This document shows, in pieces, positions 54,911 through 64,000 of a stretch of DNA of 64,000 bases (position 1 is the stretch's first letter; each line of letters opens with the position of its first letter). The notes under the pieces were generated by a model, which saw only the letters and a list, made by a program, of their open reading frames with translations, did no database searches and was not told where the DNA came from. Origin of the DNA: BA4 sp044376575 (GTDB lineage: Bacteria; Bacteroidota; Bacteroidia; CAIKAF01). The position numbers were made by a program, and so were the translations under genes. The stretch is taken from NCBI GenBank assembly GCA_044376575.1, contig JBILKR010000002.1:124001-188000 (forward strand), in the 5' to 3' direction.

Positions 54911-55357
54911 TTAAAATGCACGAGAAGAAAATTCTCCATTTTGCACAATTAATGTTGTGCTTCCTGATACCAGCGTGCCTGAAAAATAACCTTCCACCAA
55001 ATTGCTTCCAACCTGAATTAATTCAATGTTTCCAGTGGCATCCTCATCATTTGTGGTAAATGTCTGAACACCATTCGAGAATTCAATATATCCGGGAGAA
55101 TTTGATCCTTCTGTACATTCATATACACCGGGAACATTGAGATTTGTTCTTATTTTAATTGTCCATGGGTTTCCATTTGCTTGTAAAAAACAACCCGTGG
55201 CACTACCAAATGAAATATACTGTGCTTCAACAACTGATTCTTCCCTGAATGTATCTCCGTTTATCTTACATTCTATGTATGAAGTATAATCAGTACAAGA
55301 ATTACTAAGAGTAATGAATATAATAATTGAAAAGAGATATGTAATCGACTTCAACAT
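54911..55357 (-). CDS. Hypothetical lipoprotein
   Basis: 148 residues with a lipoprotein signal (TYLFSIIIFITLSNSC, Cys near residue 21). The mature part is a beta-rich domain with repeated strands (SYIECKINGDTFREES, GNIELIQVGSNLVEGYFSG), like many small secreted Bacteroidota domains. The function is unknown. It is convergent with the polyprenyl synthase gene with a 2-base gap. Confidence 0.72.
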   Translation of the reverse strand: MLKSITYLFSIIIFITLSNSCTDYTSYIECKINGDTFREESVVEAQYISFGSATGCFLQANGNPWTIKIRTNLNVPGVYECTEGSNSPGYIEFSNGVQTFTTNDEDATGNIELIQVGSNLVEGYFSGTLVSGSTTLIVQNGEFSSRAF

Positions 55358-55392
55358 AATATCATAATTTTATGGCAATGTAAAAGTTTCTG

Positions 55393-56028
55393 TTGAAGAA
55401 TAAAAAAACATATTTCAAATACGCTTTCATCCCAGAATGGCTTATGTCTCTATTGCCATGGGCTGTTTGGAGATTTTCAAATAAAGAACCTGTCATCTAC
55501 CTTACATTTGATGACGGGCCGCATCCTAATACAACCAATCAAATTCTTGAAATACTTAACCAATTTAAAGCAAAAGCAACATTTTTCTGTACCGGAAAAC
55601 AAATAGAATTATATCCTGAATTATTCAACTCAATTAAATACAATGGTCACCAGGTTGGCAATCACACCTATCAGCACAGTAATGGATTAAAAATTAATTT
55701 CTCGAATTATATCAATGAAATAATTGCCACCGAAAAGTATATTCAAAATAAATTATTCAGACCCCCTTATGGTAAAATGAGTTTAAGAAAATGGTGGTTC
55801 CTTCGTAACAAATACAAAATTATCATGTGGGATGTGATGGGCTTTGATTTTGATCAACAACTTTCAGCAAATGATTGTGCGGAACTGATTATCAAAAAAG
55901 CAAAATCAGGATCAATTATCGTATTACACGAAAACGAAAAATCATCAGATAAAGTAGCAGTGATAACGCGGATTGTATTAGATCATTTTTCAAAAAAAGG
56001 ATTTAAACTCTCCTCTATTCCACTATAG
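55393..56028 (+). CDS. Polysaccharide deacetylase family protein
   Basis: 211 residues with the NodB domain: LTFDDGPHPNTTNQILEIL (metal-binding Asp pair), GHQVGNHTYQHSNGL (metal-binding His), FRPPYGKMS, and the late SGSIIVLHENEKS. It should remove N- or O-acetyl groups from a glycan. There is no signal peptide. The start is TTG at 55393; a Met at 55444 would also precede the catalytic domain. The product may act on a wall or lipid-linked glycan. Confidence 0.88.
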   Translation: MKNKKTYFKYAFIPEWLMSLLPWAVWRFSNKEPVIYLTFDDGPHPNTTNQILEILNQFKAKATFFCTGKQIELYPELFNSIKYNGHQVGNHTYQHSNGLKINFSNYINEIIATEKYIQNKLFRPPYGKMSLRKWWFLRNKYKIIMWDVMGFDFDQQLSANDCAELIIKKAKSGSIIVLHENEKSSDKVAVITRIVLDHFSKKGFKLSSIPL

Positions 56029-56041
56029 TTCAGCATTTTAA

Positions 56042-56069
56042 TTGTTTTTCTGCAAAATCACTACCTTTG
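56042..56069 (+). promoter_or_regulatory. Promoter of ileS
   Basis: TTG (56042-56044), 17 bases, then TACCTTTG (56062-56069): an excellent match to the Bacteroidota consensus. Transcription would begin near 56075, which excludes the upstream TTG at 56077 as a likely start and favours ATG at 56095. Confidence 0.8.
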
Positions 56070-56094
56070 CACACTTTTGATTAGTGGTTTTACA

Positions 56095-59000
56095 ATGAAA
56101 AAAATATATTCAGAATACAAGCAACTCAATCTTCCAGAAGTTAATAAAGAAATATTAGCATACTGGAAAAAGGATAATGTATTTCAACAGAGTATTGAAA
56201 CGCGCAAGGGTAATCCGTCCTTTACATTTTATGAAGGGCCACCGTCTGCCAATGGGATGCCCGGAATTCATCACGTGATGGCACGTGCCATTAAAGATAT
56301 TTTTTGTCGATACAAAACACTTCAGGGATATCAGGTAAACAGAAAAGCCGGATGGGATACGCATGGTTTACCCGTAGAACTTCAGGTTGAAAAAGAGCTT
56401 GGAATTACAAAAGATGACATTGGAACAAAAATATCCATTGAAGACTATAATAAGGAATGCCGCAAGGCTGTGATGAAATATACTGATGTATGGAACCGGC
56501 TTACCGAAGAAATGGGATACTGGGTTGATATGCAAAACCCATATATTACGTATGAAAATAAATACATTGAAACGGTATGGTGGTTGTTATCTGAATTTCA
56601 TAGAAAAGGCTTACTATATAAAGGATACACAATTCAGCCCTATTCACCGGCTGCAGGAACCGGTCTAAGCACTCACGAACTAAATCAGCCCGGATGTTAC
56701 AAACAAGTAAAAGATACAACCGTTGTTGCTCAGTTTAAAATCAAAGATCACAACGGACTGAATCTTCCTGAATCAACATATATGCTGGCCTGGACGACAA
56801 CGCCATGGACTTTACCAAGCAATACAGCGCTAGCGGTTGGAAAAGAAATAGAATACGTGCTTATAGCAACCGTAAACCCATACACAGGTAGCCCAATTCA
56901 TGTGATTTTAGCTAAAGACCTGATGGGAAAATATTTTCAACCTGAAAATGAAAATAGTTCTTTTGATGATTTTAAAACCGGCGATAAAAAAATACCTTAT
57001 CGTGTAATAAATACACTAAGAGGAAATCAACTGGCAGGTATTCGTTATGAACAACTACTACCCTATGCTCAGCCTAATGACGGAGATGCATTCAAGGTAA
57101 TTGTCGGTGATTTTGTAAGTACAGAAGATGGTACTGGAATTGTACATATAGCACCAAGTTTCGGTAGCGATGACTTTAGGGTAGCACGTCAAAATGGAAT
57201 AGGATCTTTAACACTTGTTGATCGCAGAGGACGTTTTACTGATGAGGTTACAGATTTTGCCGGCGAATATGTAAAAGAACAATATCTGTCAACAAAAGAA
57301 TTAGAAGAAGAAAAAAACAAGCAAGGAAAAGACAAATATCTTTCAGTTGATGAACGTATCTCAATAAAATTAAAACAGGAAAACAAGGCATTTAAAGTTG
57401 AAAAATACGAACACTCATATCCTCATTGCTGGAGAACAGATAAGCCTGTTTTATATTATCCTTTAGATTCATGGTTTATTAAAACAACAGCGATAAAGTC
57501 GAGGCTCATTGAACTGAATGCAAGCATTCAATGGAAGCCGGAATCTACAGGTACCGGCAGGTTTGCAAACTGGTTGGAAAATCTTGTTGACTGGAATTTA
57601 TCCCGTTCACGTTATTGGGGAATACCCCTTCCAATCTGGAGAACAGAAGACGGAACAGAGGAAGTATGTATTCATTCTGTAAAAGAACTGTCAGAAAAAA
57701 TAGACGAGGCCGTTGCCAAAGGAATAATGAAAAATAATCCTTATGCATTGATGAATGGAGATCCGGATTATGATTCAATTGACCTACATCGACCGTATGT
57801 TGATGACATCGTTCTGGTATCAAGCAGCGGAAAAGCGATGTATCGTGAAAAAGATCTGATTGATGTGTGGTTTGACAGTGGAGCCATGCCTTATGCGCAA
57901 CAACATTATCCATTTGAGAATAAAGATCAGATTGATGGGAAACGAGCATTCCCTGCAGATTTTATTGCAGAAGGAGTTGACCAAACAAGAGGGTGGTTCT
58001 TTACACTACATGTAATTGCTGCAGGAATTTTTGATTCAGTTGCTTATAAAACAGTTATCTCAAATGGACTGGTACTGGACAAACACGGTCAAAAAATGTC
58101 TAAAAGATTAGGCAATGCCGTAGATCCTTTTGAAGCCATGAATAAATATGGTTCAGATGCATTGCGCTGGTATATGATCTCAAATGCACAACCCTGGGAC
58201 AATTTAAAATTTGACTCAGAAGGAATAGTTGAGGTACAGCGAAAATATTTCGGCACATTATTCAATACCTATAATTTTTATGCCCTGTACGCAAATGTTG
58301 ATGAATTTGTATATGATACAAACCAGATCATTCCTGTTCAGCAGCGTCCTGAATTTGACAGATGGATTCTTTCCCGCTTAAATGCCGTGGTTCAGGAAGT
58401 AACCGAAGAACTTGATAACTATGAACCGACCAGAGCAACGAGAATCGTTCAAGATTTTGTTTGTGATGATCTAAGCAACTGGTATATACGATTATCAAGA
58501 AGGCGTTTCTGGAAGGGCGAATTAAATGATGATAAACGATCTGCGTACCAAACACTTTATGAATGTTTGCGAAGCATCTCCATTATGATGAGCCCTGTGG
58601 CTCCTTTCTTTGCAGAAAAAATTTATCAGGATCTCAATCCGGGCAAGAATGAATCTGTTCACTTGCAGACCTTCCCAAAATATGATGAATCAATAGCAGA
58701 TCATGAACTGAATGAAAGCATGAAACTGGCACAGTTATTTTCATCCATGGTTTTGTCACTGCGTAAAAAACAAAACATTCGAGTTCGCCAGCCGCTCCAA
58801 AAAATTCTAATTCCGACTGATCAAGCGGAAGTAAAAGAAAGAATTCATAGAATTTCAGATCTCATTAAAAGCGAAACCAATGTTCGTGAAATTGAGTTTA
58901 TATCTATGCAATCTGATTTTATAAAGAAAAAAACAAAAGCAGATTTCAAAAAACTTGGTCCCAAGTATGGTAAATTAATGAAAGAAGTTGCACAGTGGGT

Positions 59001-59454
59001 ATCAGAAATGAATCAACAAAAAATCTCTGAACTTGAAACTGCTGGTTTTCTTGAAGCAACAATTAAAGGAGAACAGATAAAGTTGGACAAGGGAGATGTT
59101 GAGATAATTTCAGAAGACATCCCTGGCTGGTTAGTAACCTCTTCAAATGATTTTACAGTAGCGCTTGATATAACACTTACTGAAGAGCTGATTAATGAGG
59201 GTATCGCACGCGACCTGATTAACCGACTTCAAAACATCAGGAAAGATAGAAATTACGAGCTAACTGATCGTATCATAGTGAAAATGAAATCAATGGATGA
59301 TATTTCTTCTGCCGTAAAACAGAATTTATTATATATTTGCACAGAAGTTCTGGCAGATTCGTTTGAAGTAGTGGATCAATTAGATAATGATCAAGGGGTG
59401 GAAATTGAGTTGGAAAATGAATTAAAAACCTGGGTACAGGTAAGCCGGAAGTAA
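56095..59454 (+). CDS. ileS: Isoleucyl-tRNA synthetase
   Basis: 1119 residues, a length and layout like the eukaryote-like IleRS subtype common in Bacteroidota. The class I motif is YEGPPSANGMPGIHHVMAR and the KMSKS motif is KHGQKMSKRLGNAVDPFE (around 670). The editing domain between them includes LAWTTTPWTLPSNTALAVGK and the NGIGSLTLVDRRGRF region. The C-terminal anticodon-binding domain follows from about 740. No T-box or other leader is visible. The chosen start gives MKKIYSEYKQLNLPEVNKE, which fits the family. Confidence 0.97.
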   Translation: MKKIYSEYKQLNLPEVNKEILAYWKKDNVFQQSIETRKGNPSFTFYEGPPSANGMPGIHHVMARAIKDIFCRYKTLQGYQVNRKAGWDTHGLPVELQVEKELGITKDDIGTKISIEDYNKECRKAVMKYTDVWNRLTEEMGYWVDMQNPYITYENKYIETVWWLLSEFHRKGLLYKGYTIQPYSPAAGTGLSTHELNQPGCYKQVKDTTVVAQFKIKDHNGLNLPESTYMLAWTTTPWTLPSNTALAVGKEIEYVLIATVNPYTGSPIHVILAKDLMGKYFQPENENSSFDDFKTGDKKIPYRVINTLRGNQLAGIRYEQLLPYAQPNDGDAFKVIVGDFVSTEDGTGIVHIAPSFGSDDFRVARQNGIGSLTLVDRRGRFTDEVTDFAGEYVKEQYLSTKELEEEKNKQGKDKYLSVDERISIKLKQENKAFKVEKYEHSYPHCWRTDKPVLYYPLDSWFIKTTAIKSRLIELNASIQWKPESTGTGRFANWLENLVDWNLSRSRYWGIPLPIWRTEDGTEEVCIHSVKELSEKIDEAVAKGIMKNNPYALMNGDPDYDSIDLHRPYVDDIVLVSSSGKAMYREKDLIDVWFDSGAMPYAQQHYPFENKDQIDGKRAFPADFIAEGVDQTRGWFFTLHVIAAGIFDSVAYKTVISNGLVLDKHGQKMSKRLGNAVDPFEAMNKYGSDALRWYMISNAQPWDNLKFDSEGIVEVQRKYFGTLFNTYNFYALYANVDEFVYDTNQIIPVQQRPEFDRWILSRLNAVVQEVTEELDNYEPTRATRIVQDFVCDDLSNWYIRLSRRRFWKGELNDDKRSAYQTLYECLRSISIMMSPVAPFFAEKIYQDLNPGKNESVHLQTFPKYDESIADHELNESMKLAQLFSSMVLSLRKKQNIRVRQPLQKILIPTDQAEVKERIHRISDLIKSETNVREIEFISMQSDFIKKKTKADFKKLGPKYGKLMKEVAQWVSEMNQQKISELETAGFLEATIKGEQIKLDKGDVEIISEDIPGWLVTSSNDFTVALDITLTEELINEGIARDLINRLQNIRKDRNYELTDRIIVKMKSMDDISSAVKQNLLYICTEVLADSFEVVDQLDNDQGVEIELENELKTWVQVSRK

Positions 59455-59479
59455 TTATTAATCAAAAACATGAACTGTC

Positions 59480-60490
59480 ATGGCAAAAAAGTCTATTAAA
59501 AAATCAACAAAGCCAGCACCTAAGAAAAACAGTGTTGTGAAGAAAAAAGCTACTCCAGCAAAAAAAGCGGTTGCTAAAAAACAGCCGAAAAAAGCAGCAG
59601 TAAAAAAAGCGGTAAAAAAAGCGGCTAAGCCCGTAGCAAAAAAAGCGGTTAAACCTGTATCGAAAAAGGCTGTAAAATCTGTATCGAAAAAGGCTGTAAA
59701 ACCAGCCACAAAAAAAGTGGCAGCAAAAAAGTCTGTTAAAAAAACAGTTAAACCTGTCGCAAAAAAAGTGACAAAACCATTAGTTAAAAAGGCTGTAGCA
59801 AAAAAGACCGCTAAAAAAGCAACCAAACCTGCGCCTAAAAAAGTGATCAAAAAAATTGCTAAACCCGTTGCTAAAAAACAAATTAAGAAAGAAGTTAAAA
59901 AGGCTGTTATTGTAAAGAAAGCTAAGCCGGCAATAAAGAAATCAAGTAAAATTGCCAGTAAGCCAGTAATTGTAAAAAAAGCGGTAAAATCTGTGACGCC
60001 TACTAAAAAAGTAGTTAAAACCAACGTTCCGGCTGTTAAACCTGTAGTAAAAACTGTAGTTATTGAAAAAGCAAAAGCTACTGAAACAAAACAGAAAGCG
60101 AAACAAACGAATGATGTTACTGTAAGATATTCTGATGAAGAGTTAGAAGAATTTAGGGTTTTAATTCTTTCTAAATTAGAAAAAGCAAAGACAGAACTTG
60201 AGACATTAAGCAATGCATTTATGCATAAAGACGGAAATTCTATTGATGATACTTCTCCAACATTTAAATTAATGGAAGACGGTGCTGAAATCACTACCAA
60301 AGAAGAAATGGGTCAGCTTGCAGCACGTCAACAGAAATTTATTCAGAACCTAGAAAATGCATTGATTAGAATTGAAAATAAAACATATGGTATCTGTAAG
60401 GTTACCGGTGTATTGATTCCAAAAGAGCGGTTACGTGCTGTGCCTCATACTACGCAAAGCATGGAAGCTAAGATGTCACAAAAAAATTAA
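59480..60490 (+). CDS. DksA/TraR-like protein with a long Lys/Ala/Pro tail
   Basis: 336 residues in two parts. Residues 1-215 are a histone H1-like low-complexity region made of Lys, Ala, Val, Pro and Thr, with repeated AKKAVKP-like and KPVAKK-like units. Residues 215-336 resemble the Bacteroidota TraR/DksA-like proteins: a coiled coil (SDEELEEFRVLILSKLEKAK onward) and YGICKVTGVLIPKERLRAVP. Only one of the four zinc-finger Cys is present. The basic tail should bind DNA or RNA, as histone H1-like Hc proteins do. The gene follows ileS by 25 bases and ends at a terminator. Confidence 0.88.
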   Translation: MAKKSIKKSTKPAPKKNSVVKKKATPAKKAVAKKQPKKAAVKKAVKKAAKPVAKKAVKPVSKKAVKSVSKKAVKPATKKVAAKKSVKKTVKPVAKKVTKPLVKKAVAKKTAKKATKPAPKKVIKKIAKPVAKKQIKKEVKKAVIVKKAKPAIKKSSKIASKPVIVKKAVKSVTPTKKVVKTNVPAVKPVVKTVVIEKAKATETKQKAKQTNDVTVRYSDEELEEFRVLILSKLEKAKTELETLSNAFMHKDGNSIDDTSPTFKLMEDGAEITTKEEMGQLAARQQKFIQNLENALIRIENKTYGICKVTGVLIPKERLRAVPHTTQSMEAKMSQKN

Positions 60491-60497
60491 CTATTAT

Positions 60498-60523
60498 AAG
60501 TCCGTGAAATTCGGACTTTTTTT
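60498..60523 (+). terminator. Terminator after the DksA-like gene
   Basis: A 7-bp stem (AAGTCCG at 60498-60504 and CGGACTT at 60512-60518) with a 7-base loop, followed by a T run. It ends just before the lspA start, so lspA may depend on read-through or its own promoter. Confidence 0.8.
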
Positions 60524-60529
60524 ATACTG

Positions 60530-61174
60530 ATGAAAAGGGCGGCCGTTATTGTTATTTTGGTTTTAATCGCAGATCAATTATTAAAAATCTGGGTAAAAAC
60601 AAATATGTTTCTGGGTGAAAGTATTCATGTCTTGGGAGATTTTTTTCAATTATACTTTATTGAAAACAACGGAATGGCTTTTGGAATGGAGCTTGGAGGC
60701 GATTATGGTAAATTATTCCTCTCCTTGTTCAGAATAGTTGCTGTATTTGGTATAGGATATTATATCTGGTCGCTGAACAAAAAAAATGCAGATAAGTTAT
60801 TGATATCTGCAATGGCATTAATTATGGCAGGCGCAATTGGAAACATTATTGACAGCGCATTTTACGGTATGATCTTCGATATGGGTTACCATTATGACAC
60901 TGTGATGGATGCCTACATCAACTATTCAGGTGTTGCTCAATTTTCTTCTACAGGTTACTCCTCTTTTTTGCATGGCAGTGTAGTAGATATGTTTTACTTT
61001 GAAATTTTTAATATTCATCGCTCAGATGCACCATCCTGGATGCCAAACTTCTTATTCGGAGGCGATGGGAGATGGATTTTCTTCAGGCCTATTTTTAATC
61101 TTGCAGACGCTTCTATTTCTGTGGGTGTAGGAATACTTATTCTATTTCAAAAAAGGTTTTTCACTTCACTTTAA
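60530..61174 (+). CDS. lspA: Lipoprotein signal peptidase (signal peptidase II)
   Basis: 214 residues, longer than the usual 160. Membrane helices and the motifs are those of LspA: LIADQLLKIWVK, FIENNGMAFG, MAGAIGNIIDSAFYG, then the catalytic Asp in SVVDMFYFE and in FNLADASISVG. About 50 extra residues lie between the third and fourth motifs (GYHYDTVMDAYINYSGVAQF and onward), an extension I believe is common in Bacteroidota. It cleaves lipoprotein precursors, several of which are encoded in this window. Confidence 0.96.
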   Translation: MKRAAVIVILVLIADQLLKIWVKTNMFLGESIHVLGDFFQLYFIENNGMAFGMELGGDYGKLFLSLFRIVAVFGIGYYIWSLNKKNADKLLISAMALIMAGAIGNIIDSAFYGMIFDMGYHYDTVMDAYINYSGVAQFSSTGYSSFLHGSVVDMFYFEIFNIHRSDAPSWMPNFLFGGDGRWIFFRPIFNLADASISVGVGILILFQKRFFTSL

Positions 61175-61453
61175 ATATTAAAGATTGCTTGCTATCATTA
61201 TTTTTCTACTCAAAATAATGGTTTATGGATTTTTTATAATTTTTCAATTTTTTTATTCTTAGCAACTTTATTTCAGACCAAACTCTTCGTAAAAATTTTG
61301 CTTATAAATAAGTTATTTTAGGGTATCGTATTTTTTCTACTCCACTTAATTTTTATTCTATCTGTCTTAATTTCAATATTTTGTATTTTTTAAAACTTTT
61401 GTTTGTATTTAGTTTCGTGCTTCAATTTCGAAGAAATAACAAAACAAAATGAT
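61175..61453. other. AT-rich intergenic gap with no recognised element
   Basis: About 280 bases between lspA and the long repeat protein. I see no ORF, hairpin of note or clean promoter; a TAGTTTCG near 61410-61417 may be a weak -7 element for the repeat protein but its TTG is 26 bases away. Confidence 0.5.
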
Positions 61454-64000
61454 ATGAAAAAGTGCATAATTGGTTTTAGTATTTGCGTTATTTTTCAAAT
61501 TCATAATTTACACGCACAAACAGGGGTTGGAATTAGTAACATAGCAATTACTCCTGATCCAAGTTCAATTTTAGAAATACGTTCCACTGAAAAAGGATTT
61601 CTCATCCCGCGCTTAACCGAAATTCAGCGGAATGCAATTCTTTCTCCGGCCACAGGATTACTGATTTATCAAACTACCGGGGAAAGTGGATTTTACTATT
61701 TCAACGGGTTAAACTGGACTCCGCTCCTCAATGAAAACTCAGGTTGGAAACTTAATGGGAACAGCATCTCTTCATCATGGAATGGGACAGCCGGAAGTTT
61801 TATTGGAACGACGTCTCTTCAACCATTAATTATTGGTACAATGAATGCCTCTGCTCAGGACATTCGCTTTTTTTCAGGCAATACCGAACGTATGCGCATA
61901 AGCGGGAGTGGTAATATTGGTATTCAGACCACAACCCCAGGATCAGCATTAGATATTAAAGGAACGCTTCGTTTATCAGGATCTACCAACGGATTTGTTG
62001 GATTTACGCCTGCGGCAAATGCCGGCTCAACAACATATACATTGCCGTCAAACGACGGCACCTCTGGACAAGTCCTTCAAACCAATGGTTCAGGAGTATT
62101 ATCATGGATTACACCTCCTGGCGCAAGTGGAGGATGGTCATTAACAGGAAATGCAGGAACTAATGGTAATGGGGTTCTTGGAGGAATTTCGACGGGAAGT
62201 GAGATTGGAACAACTGATGCCGCAAGTTTAAGTATTGTAACATCAAATATTGTCAGAGCAATCGTAAACGCAACAGGAACCATCAGTGTAGATAAAGACA
62301 TGCTGATTAATTCACTCACATTAGGAAAAGGAGGAGGTAACAGAGCCGACAATATGGCATTGGGGTTTGAGGCTATGCTGGGAGGTGGAAACAATGCTCC
62401 AAGAAATACAGCAATTGGATATCAAACTCTAAAAGCAAATACAGGAGGATCTGATAATGTCGGTGTTGGATACCAAACTTTGCTAATCAACAATTCAGGA
62501 TATAATAATACAGCAGTGGGTTCTCAGGCATTACAAGACAACACCACAGGAATAGCCAACACAGGATTAGGTTATTGGACTTTGCGAGACAATACAACCG
62601 GGGTAAATAACACTGCAGTTGGATCACAAGTATTACCCGTAAACATTGGAGGGTCAAATAATACTTCACTGGGTGCCTTGTCTCTATGGAATAACACAAC
62701 CGGTTCAAATAATATTGCGATAGGATATCAGGCAGGATATTACAGTATTAATGCAACTGATAAGTTTTATATATCCAGCACTCCAAATAATCCATTGATG
62801 TATGGAGAACTTGTTCTCGGAAGATTGATGCTCAATGGAACGCTAACTACAATGATTCCTAATCCAGTTTTAACCGCAGCACTTCAGGTAAATGTAAGAA
62901 CTCTTGGAGATAAAGGTGTAATTGTAAGAAGCAATGGATCAACAGAAGACATGCTCGAAGTTCAAGATGGAGGAGGAGTTGAAGTAGCGAGAATTGAAAG
63001 TACAGGAAATGCAAGCTTTGCAGGTGTATATGTGGGAAGAGGAGGCGGAAACAGAGCTGATAATATGGCTGTAGGTTTTGAAGCTATTTTTGGAAATGCA
63101 GCTGCTGCCCCCAAAAACACAGCGATTGGTTATCAGGCACTAAAAAGTCTTTCAGGAGGTTCGGAAAATGTGGGTGTTGGATTTCAGAGTTTAACAACAA
63201 ATACATCCGGAAGTTTTAACTCTGCGTTAGGGGCGTTTGCATTGCAAAGCAATATTAATGGTAGTCACAATGTGGCTTTAGGAAATAGTTCTTTAAAAAC
63301 TAATACAAGCGGAGTATATAATACTTCTGTTGGTCATTCTGCAGGATTTAGCAATACTGCCGGATCTAATAATACATCGCTGGGATATCAATCACTTTAT
63401 CAAGTAACTTCAGGCAATAATAATGTCGCTATTGGTTTTAATGCCGGTTCTCTGGCAAATGGATCCAATAAATTATTTATTGCAAATGCTTCCAGCAGCA
63501 GTGCAATTTATGGTGAGTTTGATGCCGGGAGAATTGGTATAAATACAAACCATACAGCTATTGTTCCATTTCCTACGCTATCAGCCGCTTTATCTATTAA
63601 TGTTAAAACTGTAACAGATAAAGGAATTGTGGTGAAAGGTGGAGGAAATCATTTAATAGAATTACAAAATAGTGGAAGTGCGCCTATGTTTACTGTAGAT
63701 GAATTTGGGAATACATCAATATCAAATTCAGCTGAACTTCGGTTGATGGAACCCACTGTAAATGGGACTAACTATACTGCATTTAAAGCAGGATCTCAAA
63801 GTAGCAATGTAACATACACTCTTCCAAATAGCGCACCGCTTGCTGCAAACACAGGAAATCAGTTAGGATCTGCAATTTTAGAAAGTAATAATTCAGGAGT
63901 ATTAAGCTGGAGGCAAATGGTAGTTGTTACAGCCAACAACTTTGATCTGCCCATCACTAACCCTCAAGTGTCTTCGGAAGGAACTGTCGCTGTTACTGGT
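61454..64000 (+). CDS. Long YadA-head-like repeat surface protein, 3' end cut by window
   Basis: An open frame of 849 codons that runs to the window edge with no stop. A signal peptide ends HNLHAQ. Next comes the Bacteroidota tail-fibre-like opening (SSILEIRSTEKGFLIPRLTE, ATGLLIYQTTGESGFYY). Two tandem modules of about 237 residues follow, starting at 62324 (GKGGGNRADNMALGFEAM) and 63035 (GRGGGNRADNMAVGFEAI). Each module holds short repeats of the type NTAVGSQALQDNTTG, which recall the left-handed beta roll of YadA heads. The product is probably a long, fibre-like surface protein; the C-terminal sorting domain, if any, is beyond the window. Confidence 0.88.
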   Translation, partial: MKKCIIGFSICVIFQIHNLHAQTGVGISNIAITPDPSSILEIRSTEKGFLIPRLTEIQRNAILSPATGLLIYQTTGESGFYYFNGLNWTPLLNENSGWKLNGNSISSSWNGTAGSFIGTTSLQPLIIGTMNASAQDIRFFSGNTERMRISGSGNIGIQTTTPGSALDIKGTLRLSGSTNGFVGFTPAANAGSTTYTLPSNDGTSGQVLQTNGSGVLSWITPPGASGGWSLTGNAGTNGNGVLGGISTGSEIGTTDAASLSIVTSNIVRAIVNATGTISVDKDMLINSLTLGKGGGNRADNMALGFEAMLGGGNNAPRNTAIGYQTLKANTGGSDNVGVGYQTLLINNSGYNNTAVGSQALQDNTTGIANTGLGYWTLRDNTTGVNNTAVGSQVLPVNIGGSNNTSLGALSLWNNTTGSNNIAIGYQAGYYSINATDKFYISSTPNNPLMYGELVLGRLMLNGTLTTMIPNPVLTAALQVNVRTLGDKGVIVRSNGSTEDMLEVQDGGGVEVARIESTGNASFAGVYVGRGGGNRADNMAVGFEAIFGNAAAAPKNTAIGYQALKSLSGGSENVGVGFQSLTTNTSGSFNSALGAFALQSNINGSHNVALGNSSLKTNTSGVYNTSVGHSAGFSNTAGSNNTSLGYQSLYQVTSGNNNVAIGFNAGSLANGSNKLFIANASSSSAIYGEFDAGRIGINTNHTAIVPFPTLSAALSINVKTVTDKGIVVKGGGNHLIELQNSGSAPMFTVDEFGNTSISNSAELRLMEPTVNGTNYTAFKAGSQSSNVTYTLPNSAPLAANTGNQLGSAILESNNSGVLSWRQMVVVTANNFDLPITNPQVSSEGTVAVTG

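Noticed and set aside
59458..60300. 280-residue ORF on the minus strand
   Set aside because: It is the antisense of the Lys-rich tail of the DksA-like gene; its Phe/Thr/Ala composition is what reversed Lys codons give.
62077..62708. Two minus-strand ORFs inside the long repeat protein
   Set aside because: They are antisense to a continuous 849-codon frame with clear repeats.

Overview
The window reads as chromosomal DNA of a low-GC member of the Bacteroidota. Four proteins carry C-terminal sorting domains of the type IX secretion system (T9SS): three type A and one gliding-type B. There is a T9SS plug protein, an Na+-translocating NADH dehydrogenase operon, a bacilliredoxin-like YtxJ gene, promoters of the Bacteroidota form (TTG, 17-18 bases, TAnnTTTG) and almost no Shine-Dalgarno sequences. 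I cannot place it below phylum with confidence. I saw no tRNA, rRNA, CRISPR array, insertion sequence or prophage.

Layout. 1-5260: surface and secreted proteins (5'-truncated LamG-type T9SS protein, small T9SS protein, porin, Lys-rich hypothetical, another T9SS protein). 5350-8859: a run of nucleic-acid genes on one strand: an OB-fold protein with an SSB-like tail, a RecB/Cas4-type Fe-S nuclease, a DnaB-like protein that has lost its ATPase residues, a structured 155-base intergenic segment with complementary ends, and a retron-type reverse transcriptase. 8912-13586: lipoprotein and the 2-oxoglutarate dehydrogenase genes sucA-sucB. 13640-14100: non-coding imperfect palindromic repeats. 14103-20410: subtilase and partner, nadD, a PhoR/PhoB-like two-component pair, a very acidic small protein and a LuxE-like gene. 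20465-27308: lipoprotein and nqrABCDEF. 27421-34553: T9SS plug protein, Omp28-like lipoprotein, FtsB/DivIC-like protein, P5C dehydrogenase, and a large Gly-rich gliding-type T9SS protein. 34592-37898: rplM-rpsI-rpsB-tsf-pyrH. 38022-46123: LemA, tilS, pabB, Nfu, lipocalin, ytxJ, tsaB, and an efflux adaptor plus TolC. 46233-53099: surface polysaccharide O-acetylation and membrane enzymes. 53127-61174: orphan regulator, polyprenyl synthase, deacetylase, ileS, Lys-tailed DksA-like protein, lspA. 61454-64000: the start of a long repeat protein that runs off the window.

The best candidate for an undescribed system is 5350-8859, and above all 6759-8859. The reverse transcriptase has the retron-type VTG motif and YVDD active site. 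Eleven bases before it ends a 155-base segment whose two ends are a perfect 12-base inverted repeat and whose interior holds a perfect 10-bp hairpin, as expected of a retron msr-msd RNA. Immediately upstream lies a DnaB-fold protein in which the Walker A lysine, the catalytic Glu, the sensor Gln and the arginine-finger Arg positions are all changed. I know of no retron class with such a partner; that the two work together is inference from position.
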